Positions 1-8,776 of a DNA stretch of 64,000 nucleotides are shown here, piece by piece; position 1 is the stretch's first letter; each line of letters begins with the position of its first letter. Both the position numbers and the translations under genes were made by a program. The notes beneath the pieces were generated by a model. It did not search any database. It saw only the letters and a list, made by a program, of their open reading frames with translations, and was not told the origin of the DNA. Origin of the DNA: SAR324 cluster bacterium (GTDB lineage: Bacteria > SAR324 > NAC60-12); NCBI GenBank assembly GCA_028281495.1, contig JANQJU010000033.1:186001-250000 (forward strand), read 5' to 3'.

Positions 1-8
1 TATGCAGG

Positions 9-1574
9 CTATCCACAGTATTCAAACATGAGTACGGTCACATCATCTTTGTGTAGCTGCCCCTGAGCAAATTCGGACAAAACCGACAATAAATGATCCA
101 TTAATTGTTGAAGCCCCAAGGCTTGACGGGTTTGAAAGAATTGGAGCACACGCTGCATTCCAAAGAACTGCCCTTCCTGATTTTCCCATTCAACGATGCC
201 ATCTGTAAAAATGACAATTTTATCTCCTGGTTTCAAAAAGTACTCTTCTTCTTGGTAGGGTACTACCTCATGAAGAAATAATCCGAGTGCCACACCCTTT
301 TGACTGAGCACCACAATTTCTTTACCTTTTGAGGGAAGGATGAGAATCGGATAATGTCCGGCATTGCAACATTTGAGAACTCCATTGGTATGGATGCGTA
401 AATACACTCCCGTCATGTATTTATCAGAAGACAAGCTATTCATCAGGAGACTATTGAGTTGCCTGATGATTTCTGGAGTGGGCAAATCGTGAGATAGGCT
501 ACGCAACCCCACCTGGGCAATCATCGTGATCAGTGCAGCAGAGACCCCATGTCCGGTGGCATCTCCTAAAAACACATCCAACCCGCCATCTTGGGTGAGT
601 GATGCTTCGTAAACATCGCCAGAAACATAGGCAGCGTCTCCTTGGGTTCCGGCATACGGTTGATAAATCACCAAATGCTTCAAAAAAGACAGCTCCGGCA
701 ATTCTGGCAGAATGGCTTGTTGGACCTCCACAGCCAATTGGATATCTCGCTCCATTTCTGCATTTTTCATTGCGAGAGAACTCTGAGTCTGAAGGAGGGT
801 TCGATGCTGCCGATACGAAATCAATGCGATGTAGATGTTTTTGACATACAACGGAAGCAATTCAGGCCATTGATCGAAACGCCCTGCCTCTAAAATTTCC
901 ATGATGAAATTGGCATGGCGCACGTACTTCGGATGTTTTCCTTCAAACGAAACTTTTTCAGAAGAGGCCCCATGCTCTAAAACTTCCCGGCATTTTTCAG
1001 GAGAAACGTCTCGATCCACTCGCCCAATTGGCACTGCATACTCGGCTAGCATTTCCCAAAACACCACATGAGCGTCCATTCGTTCCATCAAGAATTGCTC
1101 GGAGCGTAACAATAAGGGAATTTCATTCTGACGTTCTAGCAAACTGTCGAGGAAGTTAACCAAAATACGATAATGTTCTTTCTGGATTTCGGTTTGATGA
1201 ATATAATCGTAGGTGGCTAAAGCAGAACGGAGACGAGCTTGTAGAATCTCTCGTTTGAGGGGTTTTTGTACAAAATCAACAGCTCCATATTCAAGACATG
1301 CCGCCAACCATTGTTCTTCCGATTCTCCGGTCAACATCACCACTGGAATTTTTTGATACTCCGGATGGGCTTTGAGTTGCTTGAGCAGGGTGAGTCCATT
1401 CAAACGGGGAAGATTAATGTCAAGGAGAATCAAGTCAAATGCAGACTGTTCCAAACGGGGAAATAACAATTCCGGCTGAAGAATGAAGCCCGAAGAGTAC
1501 TGAAAAGTCGAAAGCAGCTTGCGAAGCTGCTGACACACATGTCTATCGTCATCCACTATTAGAATCCGCCACAT
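9..1574 (-). CDS. Receiver-linked SpoIIE/PP2C phosphatase
   Basis: A 521-residue response regulator with a serine/threonine phosphatase output. Residues 3-120 form a receiver domain with the acidic pocket D8-D10, phosphoacceptor D52 (LLLDINLP), T82 and K104. Residues about 120-275 form a helical linker. Residues about 280-520 form a SpoIIE/PP2C domain with metal-site motifs SGDVYE, GDATGHG, FTDGIVEW and a late DD (KDDVTV). By family knowledge such proteins dephosphorylate STAS anti-sigma-factor antagonists when their receiver is phosphorylated. It is the last of three consecutive phosphatase genes on this strand, 18 bp after the previous one, with AGAGGAGG ahead of the ATG. The PP2C domain closely resembles that of the Cache-HAMP phosphatase at 14107-16137. 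The domain call is secure; the substrate is inferred. Confidence 0.93.
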   Translation of the reverse strand: MWRILIVDDDRHVCQQLRKLLSTFQYSSGFILQPELLFPRLEQSAFDLILLDINLPRLNGLTLLKQLKAHPEYQKIPVVMLTGESEEQWLAACLEYGAVDFVQKPLKREILQARLRSALATYDYIHQTEIQKEHYRILVNFLDSLLERQNEIPLLLRSEQFLMERMDAHVVFWEMLAEYAVPIGRVDRDVSPEKCREVLEHGASSEKVSFEGKHPKYVRHANFIMEILEAGRFDQWPELLPLYVKNIYIALISYRQHRTLLQTQSSLAMKNAEMERDIQLAVEVQQAILPELPELSFLKHLVIYQPYAGTQGDAAYVSGDVYEASLTQDGGLDVFLGDATGHGVSAALITMIAQVGLRSLSHDLPTPEIIRQLNSLLMNSLSSDKYMTGVYLRIHTNGVLKCCNAGHYPILILPSKGKEIVVLSQKGVALGLFLHEVVPYQEEEYFLKPGDKIVIFTDGIVEWENQEGQFFGMQRVLQFFQTRQALGLQQLMDHLLSVLSEFAQGQLHKDDVTVLMFEYCG

Positions 1575-1592
1575 CTTAGGCCTCCTCTTGAA

Positions 1593-2576
1593 TTATCCCG
1601 TGTAGCGTAATCCCATCATCGTCAGGTCATCATGGCTGGCAGTCTGAGTGCTTTGCTGAACGTCCTCCACCACATGAGCGATCAATTCTTCCACTGAATG
1701 ACCAGCATGCTTTTGAATCAACTGAAGCAATAGCTTTTCACCGACCATTGTCTGGTCTTCACGTTGCCATTCATAAATACCGTCGGTGAACAAAACCATC
1801 GTGTCTCCTGATGTCAACTGATGGGTGTTGTCATGATAAGAAACATCGGGAAAAATCCCTAGCAATAGCCCACGGGCATCGAATACCTTCATTTCGGCAC
1901 CAGATGACGAAATCATCACTACCGGTGTGTGTCCAGCAGAACAATAGGTCATTGCCCCGTCTGACGTGATCCTCATGTAAATGCCTGTGATGAAATTCTT
2001 AGAACTGGTGTGTTCCTCAAGAACACTATTCAGTTTCTTAATTATTTCGCTGGGTGGTTGTTTGCGATCCATGCAGGCTAGACACCCTATCACCAACATG
2101 GATAAAAAGGCGGCAGGAATTCCATGTCCAATGGCGTCTCCCAAAAAAATATCTAAGGTTCCGTCTTCATGATGAAAGAAATTGTAGAAGTCGCCGGAAA
2201 CCGCTCCAAGCGATTGATAAAAAATATGAGACTCTAAATAGTCAACGTAGAGGACTTCTGGAATCAAATCTTGCTGGGTCTTTTGCGCCATTTTGACTTC
2301 ATCTTGCAGCGTCTTCAGTTCTTTATAACCGGTCTCATAGGTTCGGTTGATCAAAGCATAGATGCGTTCGGTATATTCCCGTTCCAAGTAATTGATCAAA
2401 TGTTCAATACGATCTCGACTCGAAGGATCTTCCACGGTCGAAGATTCCTTAATATGCCGAAGTAGAAACGTAGCATCCATAAGGTACTGTTCGGCCTGTT
2501 CCCAATACCCAGCACTGATCAGTTGCTTTTTATGTTGTTCGCTCACGCGATACAAATTCAGTAACGCTCGTGCCAT
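1593..2576 (-). CDS. Soluble SpoIIE/PP2C phosphatase
   Basis: A 327-residue cytosolic protein. About 90 N-terminal residues are helical and not recognised. A SpoIIE/PP2C phosphatase domain occupies about 95-325. Metal-binding motifs visible are VSGDFYN, LGDAIGHG, LFTDGIYEW and SHDDLTM, so the catalytic aspartates are kept. There is no receiver or membrane segment, so its input must come from the N-terminal helices or a partner. It lies between two other phosphatase genes, 59 bp after the HAMP receptor and 18 bp before the receiver-linked one, and is probably cotranscribed with them. AAGGAAG precedes the ATG. The likely substrate is a phospho-STAS protein such as that at 16167-16553, but this is inference. 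Confidence 0.9.
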   Translation of the reverse strand: MARALLNLYRVSEQHKKQLISAGYWEQAEQYLMDATFLLRHIKESSTVEDPSSRDRIEHLINYLEREYTERIYALINRTYETGYKELKTLQDEVKMAQKTQQDLIPEVLYVDYLESHIFYQSLGAVSGDFYNFFHHEDGTLDIFLGDAIGHGIPAAFLSMLVIGCLACMDRKQPPSEIIKKLNSVLEEHTSSKNFITGIYMRITSDGAMTYCSAGHTPVVMISSSGAEMKVFDARGLLLGIFPDVSYHDNTHQLTSGDTMVLFTDGIYEWQREDQTMVGEKLLLQLIQKHAGHSVEELIAHVVEDVQQSTQTASHDDLTMMGLRYTG

Positions 2577-2635
2577 TCTGAGCTTCCTTCTTATTACTTA
2601 ATGTCAGAAAGTGATCTGCTGTGTCGCTTCATTCG

Positions 2636-4969
2636 TCACTCCGATACCATTTCAAATGGAGCTGTCACTCGACAGCAAACTACGGTCATATCATCTTCCA
2701 AGGGGCATCCTTCACAGAAAACATTCATTTCCTGAACCAAATTATCCACAATGGTTTGAGGTGTCTGCTGTTTATGCCGTTTTAAAAAACGTGTCAGGCG
2801 GCGTTCCCCCCACATATCGCCTGATGGGTTTTCGTGTTCGGTGAGACCGTCTGTATAAAAAAATAAAATATCGCCGGTTTCCAGTTGTATCGTTCCTTCC
2901 GTAAAATCCCGTTGTTTATAATCTCCCAACCGCGAATTCGAATTCAGCAATCGCTTCACCACTCCATTCTTCCGCATCAACAAAGGAAAATTATGACCTG
3001 CATTTGAAAAGCTCAACACCCCTGTTTGCAAATCAATGCACGCAATAAAAAAAGTCATCAAAAAATTGGGATTGCCCGATTCATAGATGGCCTTATTCAA
3101 ATAATACATACATTCAGCAGGGGTGGGTGGGACGTGATCAATGGTATACCGCAGATAAAACATTTCTTCTAAAATATGCGTGGTCGCACTGGCAGCCGCA
3201 GTCACCAAGGCTGCCGGCGTGCCATGGCCCGTTACATCTCCAATGAACAGAAACAGATGGTTTTTGAAACTGGTCATAAAGCCATACCAATCCCCTCCAG
3301 TTTCGCTTGCCGATTGGAAGTGCGAAGCCATTTCCACATAAGGCAATTCCGGAAGTTGTTTGGGAAACAAAGCCTGTTGCACAGCGGCGGCTGTTTTCAA
3401 TTCGCCTTCCATGCGTACTTTTTCTGCCATTTCCTCCGTAAACTCGACGTTTTTTAGCGAAATGGCCAACGATTGTGACAATGCTTCTACAAAATTCTGC
3501 TCTTCGTCTTGAAACCCTTGACCATCGATTCCTTCAATTTGAATCAATCCCAACTCCTGAAAATCCTGACGGATGGGAATAGTTAATGTATGGCCTTGAA
3601 GTGAACTATTGGAACCGCTAGGCAGAGGAACCGCTGGAGGAGCCTGTTCTCTTTCCGACACACTGGGAGAATGCGGAAATAGGTGCTCTGAAAAAAAGTG
3701 GTGTGTTTGACTAAGAATTTTCTGAGGAGTTGCGCTTTTCTCTTCCAGCAATGCTTGGAGTGGCATTTCAAAATGGGCAAACCCCGTTTCACCATTAGCG
3801 GTTCGGTCTTTGAAAGAAATATGCACATTGCCCAGATGCGTGGTCGGAACTTCTGAAACAATGATGCGAAGTGCACTGACGATCGGAGTCAGCTTATCGT
3901 GCGCGGATGCGATTTCTTTCGTTCCATCTAAAAGGCGCTCTAACCGGGTCTTGGCTTGTGAAAGCGCTGTATTGGCCACATGCAGCTCAGAAATTTTGGA
4001 CCGAATTGCATCACGCATTGATGCAAAACTATGGGCCAAGCTCCCGATTTCATCACGAGGTTTTGTGTCGATAGCGGCATTCAAATCACCTCGTGCGAGC
4101 AATTCAGCACTCTCCTGAAGCTTTCGAATCGGCTGAATGATTGTACGAATGGCAATCAGGGAAATGGCAGCCATTAATGCCGCAAAAAACAAAATCCCTT
4201 CGACAAAACGATTGAGCGTGATTTCCCAACTCCTCTCTTCAATATTGCCCTGAATCAGCTGGTCTGCTTCGTGGATTTGGGTTTCTATCGCTTGCTGCAT
4301 CATTTCAATACGAGCCGTCGTATAAATAAAGTATAATTTGCCAATGAACTCGCCGTCGTCATCAATTTCTTGTTCGACCACCACCACATCGTCTGAGAAT
4401 TCGGGGAGTTCTTGGATTTCCACTACATCCCCTTGAGCGTTTTTCTGTACCCCCGCATAAAGGACTTCATCCCAGTCTTCCAAAAAAATTCCGACCATGT
4501 CTTCATCCAGTACTAAAAAATTGATGGCTGTGGTGATGAAAGTTCGATTCAACGAAGCGATAAAACGCGTGGTGCCATGCTGAAAAATTTGAGTACGGAT
4601 GCAGTGAAACCGCATGCTCTCTTCAGTTTGATCGTCAAAACATCCTTGAAAGGCTTCGAGGACCTCCTCTTTTGTTTGATTCACATCAGTTTCTACCTCG
4701 TTAACCCGCATGATTAGCGGACCTTGTGCAAATTGCACTAACATCTCAATCTGCGGTTGAAGTTTCCGAAGTAGACGTTCACGTGCCACCTCCACTTGCT
4801 GAGCATATTGCGCCTTTTGCGTATTCAATTGTCGTTCTCCTTGGGCAGCTAGGCTATTTTGGGCTAGCTGAACCGTGATCACATTCCCCACCCCAAACAC
4901 GACAACCATCAAAATGGAAATACTCAATAAAAGACGAAATACCAGACTTGAGTGAAACCCTAGAGCCAT
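2636..4969 (-). CDS. HAMP-GAF-like-SpoIIE phosphatase receptor
   Basis: A 777-residue inner-membrane receptor. It has a signal-anchor helix at about 9-34, a periplasmic sensor region of about 220 residues, a second membrane helix at about 256-278 and a HAMP domain at about 279-331. A coiled coil and a degenerate GAF-like region follow, and the SpoIIE/PP2C domain lies at about 550-765 with GGDWYG, GDVTGHG, YTDGLTEH and EDDMTV. The periplasmic part has two cysteines 14 residues apart (GCF and HCI) that could form a disulfide. It is the first gene of a three-phosphatase run; GGGGAGG lies just upstream of the ATG. By family, the periplasmic signal is transmitted through HAMP to phosphatase activity. 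Ligand and target are unknown. Confidence 0.9.
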   Translation of the reverse strand: MALGFHSSLVFRLLLSISILMVVVFGVGNVITVQLAQNSLAAQGERQLNTQKAQYAQQVEVARERLLRKLQPQIEMLVQFAQGPLIMRVNEVETDVNQTKEEVLEAFQGCFDDQTEESMRFHCIRTQIFQHGTTRFIASLNRTFITTAINFLVLDEDMVGIFLEDWDEVLYAGVQKNAQGDVVEIQELPEFSDDVVVVEQEIDDDGEFIGKLYFIYTTARIEMMQQAIETQIHEADQLIQGNIEERSWEITLNRFVEGILFFAALMAAISLIAIRTIIQPIRKLQESAELLARGDLNAAIDTKPRDEIGSLAHSFASMRDAIRSKISELHVANTALSQAKTRLERLLDGTKEIASAHDKLTPIVSALRIIVSEVPTTHLGNVHISFKDRTANGETGFAHFEMPLQALLEEKSATPQKILSQTHHFFSEHLFPHSPSVSEREQAPPAVPLPSGSNSSLQGHTLTIPIRQDFQELGLIQIEGIDGQGFQDEEQNFVEALSQSLAISLKNVEFTEEMAEKVRMEGELKTAAAVQQALFPKQLPELPYVEMASHFQSASETGGDWYGFMTSFKNHLFLFIGDVTGHGTPAALVTAAASATTHILEEMFYLRYTIDHVPPTPAECMYYLNKAIYESGNPNFLMTFFIACIDLQTGVLSFSNAGHNFPLLMRKNGVVKRLLNSNSRLGDYKQRDFTEGTIQLETGDILFFYTDGLTEHENPSGDMWGERRLTRFLKRHKQQTPQTIVDNLVQEMNVFCEGCPLEDDMTVVCCRVTAPFEMVSE

Positions 4970-5262
4970 ATTCCCTCCCCCAACACTGACAAAAAATTTG
5001 TCCGGTAAATTTAAGCACCCGGCTATCCATTTTCTATAAAAGTGCCAGCCGCTGCTGGTTCGTTGACGTTTTTGATCATATCAACCCAGTAAAACTTAGA
5101 ATCGGGTACTTACAAATGTTGGAAAGTAACAGATGTCTCATACAAACCTCAAACAAATCACTAATCCTTGGAAAACATTAGCCGATTAAGATACGGTCGC
5201 TTTTCCATAGCCGTTTTGGAGGCTAATCCAACCAATATAACCTTAGGACTGAAGGAGTACTC
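4970..5262. other. Divergent intergenic control region
   Basis: This 293-bp gap separates the minus-strand phosphatase run from the plus-strand 5'-nucleotidase gene and must hold promoters for both. A small dyad TTGAT-CAT-ATCAA lies at 5072-5084. A TATAAC hexamer at 5236-5241 could be a -10 element for the plus-strand gene, but no convincing -35 is placed correctly. No small gene with a credible start and ribosome site was seen. Confidence 0.3.
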
Positions 5263-7260
5263 ATGGCAAATAAATACTGGATGTTACTCATGGGAAGTGT
5301 CTTGGCGCTCTCTTTGGCGGTGACAGGCTGCCGCACTGGAAACGATGATGACGATGATGATTCGACAACAACAGCCGATTACACATTACAGCTCATCCAT
5401 GCTGCCGACATGGAAGCTGGCGTGGAAGCCGTCGACGATGCCCCTCGTTTTTCTTCCATCATCAATGCGTTCAAAGACGCCTATCCCAACACACTCATCC
5501 TGTCTTCTGGGGATAATTACATTCCAAGCCCTTTCTATGTCGCGAGCAGTGACCCTTCGATGTCTACCTTACTTGGACAAACCGGCAACGGGCGAGCAGA
5601 TATCCTGATCCTCAATGCAATGGGATTTCAGGCTTCGGCTTTAGGAAATCACGAATTCGATGAAGGGACAGGGTTAGTGGAAGACATCATTGCTGTGGAT
5701 GAAGACGACGATGGAACCTACGCTGGAGCGGCATTCCCGTATTTGAGTTCCAACCTAGATTTCACGGGGACCGGCTTAGAAAGCCTTGTGACCACCGATG
5801 GTCAAGAAGCGAGTTTGATTCCGAATAAAATTGCCAAAAGCACGGTGATCACAGTGAATGGAGAACGCATTGGGATCGTGGGTGCGACCACCCCCATTTT
5901 GGATCAAATTTCTTCAACTGACGATGTTGTTGTCCTTCCAACCGATGAAGACGACTTGGACGCATTAGCTGCTATTATCCAAACAGAAGTGGATGCCTTG
6001 ACCGGAACTGGAATCAATAAAGTGATTACTCTGATGCACATGCAACAGATCGCGATTGAAACCGAATTGGCCGGTAAATTGAAAGATGTGGACATCATCG
6101 TCGCAGGGGGTTCGGATACCATCTTGACAGACAGCAACGACCGATTGCGTGACGGTCATGAATCCTCTGGCGATTACCCCCGCTGGCTGACCTCATCTAC
6201 AGGAGAAACAGTGGCTTTGGTCAACACCGACGGACAGTACCAATATGTCGGACGATTGGTCATTGGATTCGATAGCAACGGCATTCTGATTCCGTCGACT
6301 TACGATGCCAATGTGAGTGGAGCTTATGCAGCCGACGATCAAGGTGTGACCGACACCGGTAGTATCGATGCCGACTCTACCGTTGTTTCCATCATTGATG
6401 GCATTCGTAGCGTGATTACTGAGAAAGATGGGAACACCTTCGGTTCAACGAGTGTTTATCTGAATGGAGAACGAGCATCTGTACGTACTGAAGAAACCAA
6501 TTTAGGGAATCTGACCGCGGATGCCAACCTATGGTATGCCCAACAACAAGATTCTACCGTTCAGGTGTCTTTGAAAAACGGTGGCGGGATCCGTGCCGCG
6601 ATTGGTACTATTGAAGTACCTCCTGGAGGCACAGGAGAAGGCGTGCCTTTGCCACCACAAGCCAGTTCCGTTTCGGGCAAAGCAGAAGGTGAAGTTTCCC
6701 AATTGGACATTGAAAATACACTGCGTTTCAATAACTCTTTGGACTTAGTGACTTTGACCGCTCAACAGTTGGTAGAAGTCCTAGAACACGGTGTGGCAGC
6801 TACTGAAGATGGTGCAACACCAGGTCAATTTCCTCAAGTGGCAGGCGTGAATTTCAGTTTCGACCCATCATTAACCGCAAACTCACGTATCCGAAATGCG
6901 GTGATCGTGGACTCCAATGGCACCACCACTGATACTCTCGTCACCAATGGAGCTATTATTGGTGACACCAGTCGCACCATTCGAATCGTGTCTCTTGGTT
7001 TCTTGATTGGCGGTGGTGATTCGTATCCCTATCCAAGCTTTCAAACAGCGAATACCTCTCTGTTCAACCAAGTCGAATTGGATAAGACCTTGATTGCCAC
7101 CACAGGAACCCTTGGTGAAGCAGGAAATGAACAAGATGCGTTAGCGGCTTACTTGAAACAATTTTATTCCTCTACGGCATTCAGCATTGCCGACACTTCA
7201 TCAGTCTATGATACTCGTATCCAAAACATCTCTGTGCGAAGCGATACAGTCGGTCAATAA
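5263..7260 (+). CDS. 5'-nucleotidase/metallophosphoesterase lipoprotein
   Basis: A 665-residue exported lipoprotein of the UshA/5'-nucleotidase family. The signal peptide ends in lipobox AVTGC (Cys23), followed by an acidic tract (NDDDDDD). The N-terminal metallophosphoesterase domain shows HAAD, SSGDN and LGNHEFDEG, the expected positions of the dimetal ligands. The C-terminal substrate-binding domain shows NLTADAN and KNGGGIRA. The family hydrolyses nucleotides or related phosphomonoesters outside the cytoplasm for phosphate and nucleoside salvage. Oddly, the position that normally carries the GGHxH metal-ligand motif reads VAGGSDTIL, so two histidine ligands appear replaced. GAAGGAG lies ahead of the ATG. 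It has no close operon partner. The family call is secure; the substrate is unknown. Confidence 0.9.
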   Translation: MANKYWMLLMGSVLALSLAVTGCRTGNDDDDDDSTTTADYTLQLIHAADMEAGVEAVDDAPRFSSIINAFKDAYPNTLILSSGDNYIPSPFYVASSDPSMSTLLGQTGNGRADILILNAMGFQASALGNHEFDEGTGLVEDIIAVDEDDDGTYAGAAFPYLSSNLDFTGTGLESLVTTDGQEASLIPNKIAKSTVITVNGERIGIVGATTPILDQISSTDDVVVLPTDEDDLDALAAIIQTEVDALTGTGINKVITLMHMQQIAIETELAGKLKDVDIIVAGGSDTILTDSNDRLRDGHESSGDYPRWLTSSTGETVALVNTDGQYQYVGRLVIGFDSNGILIPSTYDANVSGAYAADDQGVTDTGSIDADSTVVSIIDGIRSVITEKDGNTFGSTSVYLNGERASVRTEETNLGNLTADANLWYAQQQDSTVQVSLKNGGGIRAAIGTIEVPPGGTGEGVPLPPQASSVSGKAEGEVSQLDIENTLRFNNSLDLVTLTAQQLVEVLEHGVAATEDGATPGQFPQVAGVNFSFDPSLTANSRIRNAVIVDSNGTTTDTLVTNGAIIGDTSRTIRIVSLGFLIGGGDSYPYPSFQTANTSLFNQVELDKTLIATTGTLGEAGNEQDALAAYLKQFYSSTAFSIADTSSVYDTRIQNISVRSDTVGQ

Positions 7261-7279
7261 CCAGTCACCTCTCCAAAGG

Positions 7280-7315
7280 CCACCCCTCATTTCAGGTATA
7301 TCCTGGAGGGGATGG
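7280..7315 (+). terminator. Putative terminator hairpin after the nucleotidase gene
   Basis: Twenty bases after the stop codon, CCACCCCTC and GAGGGGATGG pair around an inner CAGG-TATAT-CCTG hairpin, with a small bulge. The sequence after it is pyrimidine-rich (TCTCTCTCCC) but lacks a clean T tract. It could serve this gene or the convergent permease gene. Confidence 0.45.
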
Positions 7316-7411
7316 TCTCTCTCCCATTCACCTTACCCATATATATCGGACAAATAAAATTTGAGACCTACCCGGTGTTCATATCAGGTGCTCACACCAG
7401 CACAAGCTTGC

Positions 7412-8458
7412 TCAGACACGATAACGGTAAGCGAGAAAAATCGATATAAAGCAAAAAATGACATTCGCAGCCCATGCAGCCAGTATGGGTGGAATGCCTC
7501 CCGCACTGCCCATTGCAAGAAAAATCTGATTTGCAATCCAAAATACAACCCCTAGCAACACACTGATGGCCATACTCTCCGCCGCTTTACTGTGGCGGGC
7601 GTGGGATACGGAAAGCCCCAATCCGATCAATACCATAATAAAGATAGTAAAAGAGTTGGCCCATTTTTGATGCCATTCCACTCGATGCTGAGTTACGTCT
7701 TGCCCTTCCGATTCCATTTTTTGAATCGTTTCGTACAGACGCTCCAGCGGCTCATGATGTGGATTGGTAGGTTGTTGAAAAGAAACTGAAGGCAATTCTG
7801 CTATTGAAGCTTTCTGCTCCGTTTGTGTGGAAACTTTGAGTTGTCCTTCTTGGAACGTACGCTGTTGCATTTCAGATAGCTCCCACTCGTCATCGCGCAA
7901 TGCCCCTGATACGATAGAATCTCGTTGGATCAACTGATACGGTGATGCTGCCCAACGAAAAATTGAGATTTGATCCACTTCCATATTGGCGGAACGCGGG
8001 CCAAAATAAAAAATCTCATTGTCATTCACTTTCCAAATCGGTGGAAGGGCATGGGTGGTTGTGGGATCCCCCCATATTTGGTTCAAGTTGCGGTATAGAT
8101 AGTTTTGGTTGAGATAGCTCAATGCAGCAATGATTAAGGAAACGCCCAATACCGGTTTGGCTAATTTCCACATTCCCATACCTGCGGCACGCATGGCGAC
8201 AATCTCAGAGGTCCGGCTCAACGAATTGAATGTAGCAATAGTTGCCAACAAAACTGTTATGGGCACCACAAGCTCAAACAAGATCGGTAGCAACAAAGCC
8301 GTCTCTTTTAAAAACCGAAGAAATTCTGAAATGCTAGAAAAAGCATCTCCCAAACGGCTAAAAAGATTTCCAACTAAAATAATCACAGTGAATGCGAACA
8401 AGAGTAGGACAAAAAATTTAGTGAATTCGAAGGAAATATATCGGAATAAAAGACTCAT
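7412..8458 (-). CDS. LptF/LptG family lipopolysaccharide export permease
   Basis: A 348-residue inner-membrane protein of the YjgP/YjgQ family (LptF or LptG). In the Lpt system the two permeases with LptB extract lipopolysaccharide from the inner membrane and pass it to LptC/LptA. The usual layout is visible: membrane helices in the first about 120 residues, a periplasmic beta-rich domain at about 125-250, and three helices at the C terminus. The segment around SRTSEIVAMRAAG at about 80-95 is the typical cytoplasmic coupling loop. The N-terminal sequence is somewhat more LptG-like, but I cannot separate the two reliably. The length suits the family. No lptB, lptC or second permease is adjacent. 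The ribosome site is weak. Confidence 0.85.
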   Translation of the reverse strand: MSLLFRYISFEFTKFFVLLLFAFTVIILVGNLFSRLGDAFSSISEFLRFLKETALLLPILFELVVPITVLLATIATFNSLSRTSEIVAMRAAGMGMWKLAKPVLGVSLIIAALSYLNQNYLYRNLNQIWGDPTTTHALPPIWKVNDNEIFYFGPRSANMEVDQISIFRWAASPYQLIQRDSIVSGALRDDEWELSEMQQRTFQEGQLKVSTQTEQKASIAELPSVSFQQPTNPHHEPLERLYETIQKMESEGQDVTQHRVEWHQKWANSFTIFIMVLIGLGLSVSHARHSKAAESMAISVLLGVVFWIANQIFLAMGSAGGIPPILAAWAANVIFCFISIFLAYRYRV

Positions 8459-8776
8459 TTGACCAGGGGATGTTAAAATATGTCAGTATGCTTTTTTATT
8501 GAAAGAGAGCAAGTGGACTCGACTTTGCATAGGGAACAGAGAGCAGGCGTGAACACTAAGGTAGAGCACGGTCGGTAGGCTACGGATCATGCTTGCGATG
8601 ACGGTAGGCATACGCTATAGTCCACGTCACTGATTTCTTGAAATACCAACGTTTTTTTTCAGTTTCGGATGATGCCTCCGACTCTATAATTCCTCATGGA
8701 GGGAATCCACCCTTCGAAGGAAGGCAACTGTCGATATTTCAAACGATTTCATGAATTTTTTGGAGGGACCCGATCC
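8459..8776. promoter_or_regulatory. Divergent control region with a consensus -10 for the acidic protein gene
   Basis: A 318-bp gap between the permease gene and the acidic pseudo-receiver gene. TATAAT at 8685-8690 is a perfect -10 hexamer for plus-strand transcription; the -35 is poor. Transcription from it would begin near 8697, giving a leader of about 80 nt before the ATG at 8777. This argues against the in-frame ATG at 8696. A distant inverted repeat GTGGACT (8513-8519) / AGTCCAC (8619-8625) encloses an imperfect direct repeat (CGGTAGGCTACG, CGGTAGGCATACG). A run of eight T follows at about 8653. No protein gene is credible here. Confidence 0.5.

Noticed and set aside
8696..8776. N-terminal extension of the acidic protein from the ATG at 8696
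   Set aside because: A TATAAT -10 at 8685-8690 would place transcription start at about that codon, and the ATG at 8777 has a better ribosome site and begins the receiver fold.
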